From Rhizobacter terrae (GTDB lineage: Bacteria > Pseudomonadota > Gammaproteobacteria > Burkholderiales > Burkholderiaceae_C), in assembly GCF_003852895.1 (NCBI RefSeq), contig NZ_QUSW01000005.1, positions 124,001-188,000 on the forward strand: a stretch of 64,000 bases of DNA, written 5' to 3'. The translations under genes and the position numbers were made by a program. The notes under the pieces were generated by a model. That model was not told the origin of the DNA. It worked only from the letters and a program-made list of their open reading frames with translations, and did no database searches. Position 1 is the first letter of the stretch; the number at the start of each line of letters is the position of its first letter. This document shows positions 24,793-33,695 of the stretch, piece after piece.

Positions 24793-25516
24793 GTTTGTAT
24801 CCTGGGTGCGAAGTGCAGGTAGACGAGCGCAGGGGCCTTTGGTCGTCGGAGCAGGCTGACCCTGTCACCGAGACGCGATGAACTGCACGGCAACGAATGT
24901 CGCTGATGGGGCGGAAGAAGTTTGCCACGTCGGTGCGGCGACCGGCGGTTCCAGACTGGGTGCGGCCGTTCACGTGTAGACGCCGATTGACCACTCCGAG
25001 CGTAAGCGGTCGTGCACGCGGCTTCGACTTGAAAGCCCACCGAATGTCCGGGCGAGCACTAGGGTAACTGACGAGGTACGGTTCAGCCCTGCATGCGCTC
25101 CAAGAGCGCACACGTAGGCGTAGTTGAACTCCTCCTTCTGCTTGTGCGGGTCCATGCGTCCCGAACGCACCTCCTGATCCGTTCGCACTACCTGCAAGAG
25201 GTTATCGACAAGATCGAGAAGCAGCGCGCGGACCGCGAGCAACGCCAAGCGGAGTACCACGCGAAGAGTCCACCGCCACCAGCCCCATCAGAGGCCTAGC
25301 CGAAGCCTCGATGATGAGCCATTGGGCAATTGAGGATGCACGAGCTGAGAACCCGCAGTTCCTTGCAACGGCGTCATTTCGCCCGCGAAAGGATTCCCCG
25401 AGTTGGACCCGTGCCGCCATCTTCGCGTCCTGTCCGGACTCGCGCCGCCGGCACTATCATCCATCGCGTGTCGGTGGCTTAAGAGTTCCGCTCGAACTTT
25501 GACGCATGGAGATCTT
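24793..25516. other. Gene-poor left flank of the accessory island
   Basis: No convincing complete gene is seen in these 724 bases. A plus-strand frame ending at 25299 reads VIDKIEKQRADREQRQAEYH near its end, which looks like the C-terminal part of a coiled-coil protein, but its upstream part (from 25093) is not protein-like and no good start is present; it may be a decayed remnant. The base composition is mixed. No tRNA, integrase or clear att repeat was found. Confidence 0.5.
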
Positions 25517-27001
25517 ATGTTCGTCTACCTCGCCAAGACGTCACGAAACGTCGAGGTAAGCTTTGACATTCCTTATCCGAGTCGTCGCAACCAGATCTCT
25601 CTTTTGACCGGGCCGAACGGCTCTGGCAAGACGGACGTACTCGCTTCGATCGCTAGGGTGTTTCACGGCCGCTCCGCAACAGCCGATGGAGCCAGCGTGA
25701 GATGGAGAAAGGACTCCGGCTTTCGTGTCTCCTACAGTCCAGCCTCGCAGGATGAGGACGACCGCATCCGACTCGTTGCGCAAACATTCAGTCCGTTCTC
25801 CAGATTCCCGCCGCCACCCAGATTGGCACCCGAGTTCGGGTCCATCTACGGCCGAGGAGACGAGAGTAAGGAGCAATACGTCTGCATTGGCTTCCATCAG
25901 GGCTCAAGCATTGGATTACGCAAGCTGGCCCGTTCGACTGTGGAAAACGGCATCCTTCGCCTCAGCGAAAAACCGGGGACCGCGAAAGTCGCCTTTGACG
26001 TCTTAGAGGAACTCGGTTTCAAGAGCGGAATCGAGCTGACCTATCGCGCGCACAGAGGCCTATCGGCCATCATGTCGCTGGACGCCGAGGCCGAGCGACT
26101 CGAGAACGTCCTCGGGCTATTTGCCAGCGGGAGAGAATTCAGTATCGACAATCAGATATTCGGCAAGAACGTCTTGAAGCGGTTCCGGCGCGAGGCCCGC
26201 AACGGCGACATCGGGGAGACTGCCGAATATCTTCGGCATGCCATCAACCTCGTCGATAGTTACCTTGTCGGAAGAGAGCCCCATAGAGATCGAAACCTGG
26301 AAATCTTCAGGTTTACCGCGTTCCGTGGCAGGGAAGGCATGTCCTCCGATTTCGCCTATCTTCAGGCGTTCTCGGTGCTCGCCCGTCTCGAACTGCTCGA
26401 ACTCGTTGGCTGCAAGCTCACACCCATTGGAGGTGACCCAGTCGACCTGACTCACGCAAGTTCTGGCCAGCAACAGATGCTGTGCTCAATCTTCGGTTTG
26501 GCGGCGGCACTCGAAGACCACTCCCTTGTTCTGATAGATGAGCCCGAACTCAGTCTGCATCCCCGATGGCAAATGGGCTACCTGAAGCATCTTGAAACTG
26601 CGCTAGAGGTGGTTCAGGATTGCCACGTCATTATTGCGACTCACTCGCCTCTGATAGCTCAGGCAGCGGCTAGGCACGACGTAAAGACTATCGCGATGGA
26701 TAACCCGCGCTTGGGTCGTGTCTCCACTTCCGTGAACAAACGCGAGAGAACCTCCGTCGAGGAGGTGCTGATTGATGTTTTCGATACGCCCATTCCAAAC
26801 AACCTTCACATCTCGAACGAGATCTTCGGTTTGGTGACCCAGGCCGAATCAGGTTCCTTCAACGACCGGCTTGAAGCCCGTGCACAGCTGGAGAAGTACA
26901 TGTTGCTGTACCAACGGGACGGCGAGGGTTCGCGGGAAATGAAGAACCTCCTGGACAAAGCCCTAAAGCTCGTTGAGAACTCGTCTCCCACCCCAGGCTG
27001 A
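25517..27001 (+). CDS. ptuA: Septu-type anti-phage ATPase PtuA
   Basis: This 494-residue protein is an ABC/SMC-type ATPase. Walker A GPNGSGKT is at 32-39, an ABC signature SSGQQQM at about 315-321, Walker B LVLIDEPELSLHP at about 337-349 and the switch histidine in ATHSP at about 374-378. The architecture and the directly following HNH nuclease gene match the Septu system (PtuA plus PtuB), which stops phage infection (family knowledge). The ATG at 25517 has GGAG upstream. Composition is lower in GC than the host genes. No reverse transcriptase gene precedes it, so it is not a retron-associated pair as far as this window shows. An OLD-like or other ATPase-HNH pair is the alternative. Confidence 0.8.
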   Translation: MFVYLAKTSRNVEVSFDIPYPSRRNQISLLTGPNGSGKTDVLASIARVFHGRSATADGASVRWRKDSGFRVSYSPASQDEDDRIRLVAQTFSPFSRFPPPPRLAPEFGSIYGRGDESKEQYVCIGFHQGSSIGLRKLARSTVENGILRLSEKPGTAKVAFDVLEELGFKSGIELTYRAHRGLSAIMSLDAEAERLENVLGLFASGREFSIDNQIFGKNVLKRFRREARNGDIGETAEYLRHAINLVDSYLVGREPHRDRNLEIFRFTAFRGREGMSSDFAYLQAFSVLARLELLELVGCKLTPIGGDPVDLTHASSGQQQMLCSIFGLAAALEDHSLVLIDEPELSLHPRWQMGYLKHLETALEVVQDCHVIIATHSPLIAQAAARHDVKTIAMDNPRLGRVSTSVNKRERTSVEEVLIDVFDTPIPNNLHISNEIFGLVTQAESGSFNDRLEARAQLEKYMLLYQRDGEGSREMKNLLDKALKLVENSSPTPG

Positions 27002-27016
27002 GGAGGAAGAAGTGGT

Positions 27017-27817
27017 ATGAGAAGATTTCGAAGTCGGGCGCACGTACTCAATCCGGTCGAGTCGTTGACGGCCGAGGAGCACACTGGGATCAAGCAACTG
27101 GCAAAAGAAGGCGCTCTCGATTGGTCTACCAAGGACGGTCCTTATGGCGCGCTCATCGTGAAGTTTCGGGCCGAGGCTAAGGAGCACTACTATCGTCAGC
27201 AACGGCGCAGGTGCTGTTATTGCAGTGTGGAGTTTCAAGACCACAAACTGACCTACGACGCTGAGCACATCCTGGACAAGGCCGACTATAAAGAGTACAT
27301 GTTTGAACCCGCCAATCTTGCGGCGGCTTGCAAGCATTGCAATGGAAGCAAGTCCAACAGATCGATCTCCGCAACTGGTGAGCGCTTCGCCACCCTGTCA
27401 ACAACTAGCGGTGATTACCTCATCGTTCATCCGCATCTGGATGAATGGGACCATCACCTCAAGTTTGACGAGATCGGCCGTATCGTTCCTCAGGCTGGAT
27501 CGCTAAAGGGCCGGGAGACGAGCCGCATCTGCGAATTCGCCGCCCTGAACGCAACTCGTCTTGCCGACGAGTTCGCCATTACGAGGGATGGCGCTGCGGA
27601 AACCGCCCTCAGGACCTTTCACGAAGTCAATGATGTAGCCCGCAAGCGCGAGTTGCTGGCACTCTTGACCGACATGGCGGCGCACTTCGACCACGCTGGG
27701 TCGCGCGCTGTGATAGGGGCCCTGCAAAGCGAGATTGATGAGGAGGGGTCGCTCTTAGCAGCCGGCACCGCGGTGTTGGCGGCAGACTCTAACTCAGCCG
27801 ATCACGCCGACATCTGA
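27017..27817 (+). CDS. ptuB: Septu-type HNH nuclease PtuB
   Basis: The 266-residue product has a zinc-bound HNH nuclease core: C66xxC69 (CYC), the DAEHIL motif with E83-H84, N100 in EPANL, and C105xxC108 (CKHC) followed by NGSKSN. This is the PtuB pattern. The start lies 15 bases after the ptuA stop, preceded by GGAGGAAG, so both are in one operon. In the known system PtuA and PtuB form a complex and the nuclease cuts nucleic acid on infection (family knowledge). The C-terminal half (about 150-266) is helical and unassigned. It is convergent with the three-gene operon at 27876-30680. Confidence 0.8.
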   Translation: MRRFRSRAHVLNPVESLTAEEHTGIKQLAKEGALDWSTKDGPYGALIVKFRAEAKEHYYRQQRRRCCYCSVEFQDHKLTYDAEHILDKADYKEYMFEPANLAAACKHCNGSKSNRSISATGERFATLSTTSGDYLIVHPHLDEWDHHLKFDEIGRIVPQAGSLKGRETSRICEFAALNATRLADEFAITRDGAAETALRTFHEVNDVARKRELLALLTDMAAHFDHAGSRAVIGALQSEIDEEGSLLAAGTAVLAADSNSADHADI

Positions 27818-27875
27818 TCGGGAAAAAAGTCTCTCCAGGAATCAGACACAGCGTCCAAATCTGGTGAAGCGATCG

Positions 27876-28559
27876 TCAATCGTGACCGAGTAGTTCCTGT
27901 AGCGCGGCGCGAATTGAAACGACCGTGTCCGATGGAACTTCTGAGTCAATTCGCACTGTTCCGTTGCCAGCGAGGACAATCGCGGTCTTTCGCGAGCCCG
28001 GGAGCTTCAACTGCACCTTCTCGATCAAGTGCTTCTTGCCATCAACTAAGCGGTTGCTCGCAGATAGAACGTCCGTGGATCCTCTAACCAAGGCCTTGGC
28101 GGTAATTCCAGGTGCTAGTTCGATCGCACCAATCTGGACCGAGTCAACAATGCCACTGATGTTGGCCAAGCGCTGCACACCCTTGGCCCACGCCAGCACA
28201 TTGAGGTTAAGGGATGCAATCGCAAGGCCGAACTCGGTAGCCTCGGCAAGCCCGCTAATTGCTGCCTGAACAGCGCGAGGCGCATCGACAAGCTCTAGTC
28301 CGGGGCCGTCAACCGAGGCACGAAACTCGCACTGTCGATACTCGACCCGATGAAACGATAGCTCTTTGCCGAACGGATCAACAACTGTGTCGTCATACTC
28401 AACACGCTCGACGAACCTCGCTTCAAGGTAGTCATCACGCGCTCGATCTACTACGAAACCGTCGGTCTTGCCGTCCTCAAAGCCCTTTGCCTTAAGACGT
28501 TTGGCTAGGACGCGCATGGAGATCGGCCACTTGGCGCGCAGCCAACGATACCTTTTCAT
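27876..28559 (-). CDS. Unknown protein, third gene of a candidate defence operon
   Basis: The 227-residue protein is not recognised. It begins MKRYRWLRAKWPISMRVL with a basic helix, then LAKRLKAKGFEDGKTDGF, a beta-rich centre (ARFVERVEYDDTVVDPFG) and a C-terminal helix-strand part with KTAIVLAGNGTVRIDSEV. The LKAKGF segment followed by a charged beta region also occurs in the protein encoded just upstream, hinting at a shared module. Its ATG overlaps the stop of that gene by 4 bases (ATGA), a sign of translational coupling. No signal peptide or membrane helix is seen. Composition is AT-richer than the host genes. Confidence 0.7.
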   Translation of the reverse strand: MKRYRWLRAKWPISMRVLAKRLKAKGFEDGKTDGFVVDRARDDYLEARFVERVEYDDTVVDPFGKELSFHRVEYRQCEFRASVDGPGLELVDAPRAVQAAISGLAEATEFGLAIASLNLNVLAWAKGVQRLANISGIVDSVQIGAIELAPGITAKALVRGSTDVLSASNRLVDGKKHLIEKVQLKLPGSRKTAIVLAGNGTVRIDSEVPSDTVVSIRAALQELLGHD

Positions 28560-29686
28560 TCGATCCCTCCGTTGCCTTGTGCGGCCGCATCAGCGGCCGC
28601 CTGCGCCGCCAAAAGATCGGCCAGCACTTTGCGTGCTGTCTGCTCGATCATGCCGAGCAGCGCCGCCTTCTCCGCGTCCTCAACATGCCGAAGGTTCTTC
28701 GTGTACTTCCCATTCTTGAAGCGAAGGGCTCCGTGCACTGAGTACCTGAACCGTTTGGCCGCTTGTCTGTCCTCAAACCCCGCATCGAACTCGACCTTTG
28801 CGTACGGGTCCACATCCTGGCGTGCGCGCCATGTGACCGACGTGATGTAGAAGCCCTTCGCCTTCAGCTCTTGGTACATCTCTGACGCGACCAAGTTTTC
28901 TCCAGACAGTGCGACGTTTTCAACCACGCCTAGCATCTTCTCTGCTGCCTCCTCCACCTCTTCCTCTTCCATATCGAAGTCATCGTCTTGATCGATGCTT
29001 TTCGAGTGGGCTACCCGTAGGCGAGAGACGTTTTCCAAAGGAAAGTGAGGCAAGGACGAGATGAGTTTGGTAAAGAATGTCGTCCGATCTTCTGGGGCCG
29101 TCAGGTTCGTCAGCTCAATCTCTTCGAGCTGAATAGGCGTCTTCTTCTTGGCTTCCACGCGCGCCTTGATATTGTCAACAATGGACCGTGCCTTTTCGGT
29201 CGCAGGCAACCGAAGTTCCGTTCGACCTTCCTTCTTCACGAATTCAATCGTCGCGTGCAGCTCTTGCCACTGAAGAAGTCGCGTCTTCGAGTAGTCGGGG
29301 TCGTAGTAGGTCACGTTCATCACGAACTCGTCGGGACTCTTCTTGTAGTGCGAGACTTTCTCGCCAGTCTCAGCCTGCTGGTACTCGTCGATGATTTCTT
29401 TCAGCTCGTCTGGGGTCAGCGAGACGTCGATTGCGATGGTCGAAGTCTTCTCGCCGCGGCGTTGTGCCTCGCGGCGTTCAAGCAAACCGCACACGTCTGC
29501 GTAGTCGTGCGTCAGCATCGACAGTCGCTCCACGAGATCCTCGCGGGGCTCATCTGGTGAGCACAGAATTCCGCGATCTCTCAACAACTCCAGCAAAACG
29601 TTCTCGGTGATCCTCTGCTTTCCAGACATGAGCAGGTCCCGGATCTCACGATTTGTCGCGTAGTAGAGCTGGCTCCGGTCACGCAT
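28556..29686 (-). CDS. Unknown protein, second gene of a candidate defence operon
   Basis: The 376-residue protein has no family I can name. The N-terminal 90 residues are helical (REIRDLLMSGKQRITENVL), followed by SLTPDELKEIIDEYQQAE, a mixed domain with KSPDEFVMNVTYYDPDY, a very acidic stretch DQDDDFDMEEEEVEEAAE near residue 235, and a C-terminal domain with LKAKGFYITSVTWRARQD that resembles part of the next protein. An alternative TTG start at 29704 exists; the ATG at 29686, which overlaps the stop of the first gene by 8 bases, is preferred. The tight overlaps on both sides show that all three proteins are made together. Confidence 0.7.
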   Translation of the reverse strand: MRDRSQLYYATNREIRDLLMSGKQRITENVLLELLRDRGILCSPDEPREDLVERLSMLTHDYADVCGLLERREAQRRGEKTSTIAIDVSLTPDELKEIIDEYQQAETGEKVSHYKKSPDEFVMNVTYYDPDYSKTRLLQWQELHATIEFVKKEGRTELRLPATEKARSIVDNIKARVEAKKKTPIQLEEIELTNLTAPEDRTTFFTKLISSLPHFPLENVSRLRVAHSKSIDQDDDFDMEEEEVEEAAEKMLGVVENVALSGENLVASEMYQELKAKGFYITSVTWRARQDVDPYAKVEFDAGFEDRQAAKRFRYSVHGALRFKNGKYTKNLRHVEDAEKAALLGMIEQTARKVLADLLAAQAAADAAAQGNGGIE

Positions 29687-30680
29687 AGTCCATCCCAAGG
29701 TCAATGGTGGAGAAGTCCGTGATGATGTGGGTCATCTTGGCGAACTTGATCTCCTTCACCTTGGTGGCCAGCTCCGTTGCTTCTGCGTCGTCGCCAAGGC
29801 TTTCGATATAGCGATGCTGCGCCTTCTGAAAGCGCGGAGCCGCAGCAGCATCGCCGCCTAGCATCCGCACCTCGACCTTAGCGCCCTCATCAAGAACTTG
29901 GTAGTGGCGAAGGTAGTCCAAGAGGTACATGAACTGCTCTTCGTCACTGCCGTCCCTGCGGTAGTAGACGATGAAGCCTCGCTGCGAGTAGTTCTGGCCG
30001 TGCTTGTACTCAAGCACGATCCAGGGCGAGGTCAGCATCTCCAAGGTGGCAGCGCGTGCCTTCTCGGGCTGTAGGTTGGCACGACCATCGAATTGCGGAT
30101 AAAAGTACTTGCAGTAGGCCGGAGGAGGTAGCGTTATGCCAGCCGCGGCGCCACGAAGCTGCCGAATGTCATACCTCACGTTGTCGAGCCAGAAGATGTC
30201 GGCTGGGCCGAGGACGACTATGCGCGCGCCCTTGGGCAGCGGCAGCTTCTCTCTCTTGATCGTGACGAGGTGCGATGAAAAGTCCTTTTCGTACCCGCCA
30301 TCGTGGTTGTAAACAAAAAGGAGCCCGCAGACCTCGGGCGTGACGTTACTGTGCATGTACAGGTCGCGCCACTTCTCGCTCTTTTCAGCGCACGCGATCT
30401 GCTTTGCGAGACTTTCCACGGCGCCATGCACCGCGCCAGCGGTGATGGTCGTCTTCGCATAACTCTTCAGGTCGCAGTGCACAAAAGTGCGCTTGAGCGC
30501 ATACGGCTCGTCGTAAAAGAACACTACGTCGGCGGGGTGCGTATCAACGCCGTGATGTTCCTTGTCCTCGCAGGGCCAGTTCTGATCGACGGGGCCAACC
30601 CTTTCCCAGAAGAACTCTGCGAACACCTCGTCCGAAAGCTTGGCCGCCATCTGCGCGGTCCGGCTAGTCTCTCCCCCCAC
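29679..30680 (-). CDS. PD-(D/E)XK-like protein, first gene of a candidate defence operon
   Basis: The 333-residue product contains a restriction-endonuclease-like pattern in its N-terminal third: D51 in THPADVVFF and D70-x-K72 in HCDLKSYAK, with beta strands around each and a preceding helix EVFAEFFWERVG. The remaining two thirds (GLLFVYNHDGGYEKDF, ARIVVLGPADIFWLDN, LEYKHGQNYSQRGF) are unassigned. The GTG start at 30680 follows an excellent AGGGAGG site. An AT-rich stretch just upstream (30690-30740) probably holds the promoter. Nuclease activity is inferred from the pattern alone. The position beside a Septu pair supports, but does not prove, a role in anti-phage defence. Confidence 0.7.
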   Translation of the reverse strand: MGGETSRTAQMAAKLSDEVFAEFFWERVGPVDQNWPCEDKEHHGVDTHPADVVFFYDEPYALKRTFVHCDLKSYAKTTITAGAVHGAVESLAKQIACAEKSEKWRDLYMHSNVTPEVCGLLFVYNHDGGYEKDFSSHLVTIKREKLPLPKGARIVVLGPADIFWLDNVRYDIRQLRGAAAGITLPPPAYCKYFYPQFDGRANLQPEKARAATLEMLTSPWIVLEYKHGQNYSQRGFIVYYRRDGSDEEQFMYLLDYLRHYQVLDEGAKVEVRMLGGDAAAAPRFQKAQHRYIESLGDDAEATELATKVKEIKFAKMTHIITDFSTIDLGMDYA

Positions 30681-31248
30681 GTCGCCTCCCTAGGACAACC
30701 AGTTTTGATTCATTATCTTGTATCTGAACTTCACCCAACTCGGGGACAACCCAGAGATGGGTCAGCTTGGACGGCTGGCCCTGTGGTCGATCTCTCTCTT
30801 GCGTGTCGCCGGGTAGGCGCTTCCACTGGTGCTCCATAACAGTGTCGTACCCGACGAACGCGACCGCTGTACGTCAACGTTGATCTGATCATCGACGCGT
30901 GCCTCGGGCGCCATACTGATCCGGCGCTGGGCCTTCCGGAACGCCCTTGTTTCGCGACGCGACTCGTCGAACTCGGTGGGGTTGGCTCGTATGAGCTTGC
31001 GAGACACGCTGGCAATTACCGCTGGATGAATGACTGCAAGGTGACCGACAAGGTCGGTTCGGGGCTTGAGATCATCGACCGCTCCCGCTGCTTTCCCGTC
31101 ATGCGTGCTGGCAAGTCGGCTTCAGACGGAACCCAACCATTCACTTACGGGAGCCGAGCGGCAGCGGCCTCCTGAACCCAAATTACTCTGCTGTTAAGCG
31201 TCGTAGCGGCTATTGGTGGGCTCCATCGATGCATCTCGCCCAGCACGT
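30681..31248. other. Right flank of the island; possible decayed coding remnant
   Basis: No complete gene is supported in these 568 bases. On the plus strand a frame from about 30836 to 31173 is open for over 100 codons and reads, in part, VNVDLIIDACLGRHTDPALG and LVELGGVGSYELARHAGNY, but it has no usable start codon after the preceding TAA. On the minus strand a GTG-started frame of 81 codons (30762-31007) overlaps it. One of the two may be a gene remnant; neither can be named. The first 60 bases hold the AT-rich promoter region of the three-gene operon. Confidence 0.45.
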
Positions 31249-33690
31249 CTACCGCCCCCTGGACCCATCCAGCACCAGCGGCCGATCAGCAGCGTCTGCA
31301 TCCCGAGCACGCAACCACCGCGCCAGCGTCGCGAGCAGTTCCTCGACCTCTACAGGCTTGGTGACGTAGTCGTCCATGCCGGCGGCGAGCACCTTGTCGC
31401 GATCTCCGACCATCGCGTTCGCCGTGAGCGCGATCACGGGCAGGGTCTGCAGCGCCGGCCTCTGGCGCAGGGCGCGGGTGGCCTCGTAGCCGTCCATCAC
31501 CGGCATCAGGCAGTCCATCAGCACGGCATCGAAACGCTGCCGTTCCAGGGCTTCGATGGCCTGCCTGCCGTCGCCTGCCACGCTGACCTCCACGCCGGCG
31601 TCGCCCAGCAGCGTGGTCATCAGATCCTGGTTGAAGATGTTGTCTTCAACGACCAGCACGCGGGCTCCGCGCAGGACCGATGCATCGTCGGTGTCGGAAC
31701 CCTGGCCTTGCGGCTGCCCGTGGTCCGGAACCTGCGGCAACGGCACCTCGATCTCGAACGAGAACACACAGCCCTGGCCTGGCGGGCTGCGCACCTGGAT
31801 CTCGCCGCCCATCAGGCGCACCAGCTGCTGGCTGATCGCCAGGCCCAGCCCGGTGCCGCCTTCGCGACGCTCCTGGTGCTCGGCGACCTGCGCGAACGGG
31901 TGGAACAGCCTGGCCGCCTGGGCTTCGGTCATGCCGATGCCCTGGTCCTCGACCTCGAATCGCAGTCGGACCGTGCCTGGGCGTGCAGCAGCAGGCACGG
32001 CCGCCGCGCGCAGCATCACCCGGCCCGTGTCGCTGAACTTGACAGCGTTGGACAAGAGATTGAGCAGGACCTGGCGCAGTCGCTTGCCGTCCGCCACGAT
32101 GGCCGGCGGAAGGTCCGGGGCGGGCTGGTAGGAGAACGCCAGGCGCTTCTCCTCGGCCTTCACGCGCACGATGTCGCACACCGCCTGCATGAATGGCGGC
32201 AAGTCGATCTCGGACGGGCTGAGTTCGCCGCGTGCCTTTTCGAGGCGGGCCAGGTCGAGCAGGTCGTCGATGAGCAGCTTGAGGTGCTGCCCGCTCTCCT
32301 CGATCACCTTCACGCCCTTGGCCTGCCGCTCGGTCAGCGGATCGCCGCGTCGCAGCACTTGCACGAAGCCCAGGATGCCGTTCAGCGGCGTGCGCAGCTC
32401 GTGGCTGATGTTCGTGAGAAAGATGGCCTGCGCTTCGCGGGCCGACTCGGCCGCGTCGCGGGCGGCGATCAGGTGCCGCTCGGCTTCCTTGCGCAAAGTC
32501 GCATCCCGGATGACGAGGACCAGCAGTTCGCCGTTGCCCGAGCTGACCGGATTGAGCGACACCTCCACCGGAATGCTGGAGCCGTCGCGGCGGCGAACCA
32601 CCGCATCGCGCGGGATGCCGGGAACGCCGCCGTGCAGGCCCTCGAAGTCGGCCAGGAATTCATCGGCGGGCAGGTCCGCCGCCTCGGAATTGGACACGCC
32701 GACCATGCGTTCGGCGGCACGATTCAACTGTCGCACGCGGCCGCCCTGCAGCACGACGATGCTGTCAGCCGTGTTGTCGATGATTGCGGCCAGGCGCTGT
32801 TGCTCGGCCTCCAGCAAGGTGCGGGTGGAGGCCAGCTCGCGCCGGTCCGACAGGAAGCGCTCGACCGCGCGCGCCATCTCTCCGATCTCGTCGTCGCCGT
32901 GCACCGGAACCTGCGGTGGCGAATCGCCGGCCTGGTCGGCCGAAAGCAGGCTTCGGCTCACTTCCTGCAAGCGCCCAATGACGTGCCGCCCGATGAAGAT
33001 CCGCGCGACGAGGCCGGCGGCGAGCAGGCCGAAGGCCAGCCAGGCGACCACCCAGTACGCGCTCGTCTGCGCGGCGTCCACGACGCGTGCGACGGCCGCC
33101 AGGTGCGCACGTGCCAGCCGGTCCGACTGTTCGCGAGTGGCCTGCGCCAGGGCCAGCGCCTGGGCCTGCATCTCGTTGCGGTAGCTGTTCAGCGCCGCGG
33201 CGGTCGCCAGGTCGGTGGTCCCGGACCTTGCAGCGGATTCCCGAAGCTGGGCGAGCACGTGCGCGGAGTTCCTGAACAGCTGGCTGGCCTGGTGCAGGTC
33301 GAGCACCGAGGCATCCTCGCTCACTGCCAGGCGCGCGGTCAGCCGGTCGAGCGCATCGAGCTCCTCCAGGATCCGCGCATAGGCGGCCCGGGCTGCGGAC
33401 TGCGACTCGGCCGATGTCATCCGCTCGGCAAGCAGCTCGATCTGCAGGGTCCGCTGCTGCAGGTCCTGCGTGATCTGCGCACGTTCCTGCTGTTCCTGGG
33501 AGAACTGTCGTGCCGCCTGTCCGGTGGCGAACAGGGCGACGAAGGCCGTCGCGCCGCCGACGACGACGAGCAGCGCCATCGCCGTCAGCGCGACAGCCAG
33601 CTGCGCCCGCAGCGAATGGGGCATGAGCCGGTCCGTGAGTGCGCCCCCATGCAGCGTTGGGAAGATGCGGGCAGGCAGGCGAAACGGCAT
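31249..33690 (-). CDS. Hybrid sensor histidine kinase (TorS/LuxQ-like)
   Basis: The 813-residue protein has TM1 (about 30-55), a periplasmic helical sensor (about 56-190), TM2 (about 192-212), HAMP (about 213-265), a PAS domain (about 290-400), a HisKA domain with the phosphorylated H430 (SHELRTPLNG), an HATPase domain (LLNLLSNAVKFS, GTGLGLAIS) and a receiver domain with the phospho-acceptor D726 (LMDCLMPVMDG). No Hpt domain follows. The gene for a periplasmic binding protein ends 5 bases upstream, the TorT/TorS or LuxP/LuxQ arrangement, so the kinase probably reads that protein's ligand state. No separate response regulator gene is in the vicinity. Confidence 0.92.
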   Translation of the reverse strand: MPFRLPARIFPTLHGGALTDRLMPHSLRAQLAVALTAMALLVVVGGATAFVALFATGQAARQFSQEQQERAQITQDLQQRTLQIELLAERMTSAESQSAARAAYARILEELDALDRLTARLAVSEDASVLDLHQASQLFRNSAHVLAQLRESAARSGTTDLATAAALNSYRNEMQAQALALAQATREQSDRLARAHLAAVARVVDAAQTSAYWVVAWLAFGLLAAGLVARIFIGRHVIGRLQEVSRSLLSADQAGDSPPQVPVHGDDEIGEMARAVERFLSDRRELASTRTLLEAEQQRLAAIIDNTADSIVVLQGGRVRQLNRAAERMVGVSNSEAADLPADEFLADFEGLHGGVPGIPRDAVVRRRDGSSIPVEVSLNPVSSGNGELLVLVIRDATLRKEAERHLIAARDAAESAREAQAIFLTNISHELRTPLNGILGFVQVLRRGDPLTERQAKGVKVIEESGQHLKLLIDDLLDLARLEKARGELSPSEIDLPPFMQAVCDIVRVKAEEKRLAFSYQPAPDLPPAIVADGKRLRQVLLNLLSNAVKFSDTGRVMLRAAAVPAAARPGTVRLRFEVEDQGIGMTEAQAARLFHPFAQVAEHQERREGGTGLGLAISQQLVRLMGGEIQVRSPPGQGCVFSFEIEVPLPQVPDHGQPQGQGSDTDDASVLRGARVLVVEDNIFNQDLMTTLLGDAGVEVSVAGDGRQAIEALERQRFDAVLMDCLMPVMDGYEATRALRQRPALQTLPVIALTANAMVGDRDKVLAAGMDDYVTKPVEVEELLATLARWLRARDADAADRPLVLDGSRGR

Positions 33691-33695
33691 GGTCT

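Noticed and set aside
25093-25299. A 68-codon plus-strand frame with a coiled-coil-like end
   Set aside because: The first half is not protein-like, there is no ribosome binding site and it could be a remnant; reported only as part of the gene-poor flank.
30762-31007. An 81-codon GTG-started minus-strand frame
   Set aside because: No ribosome binding site and no recognisable motif; it overlaps another open frame on the plus strand, so neither can be called a gene.
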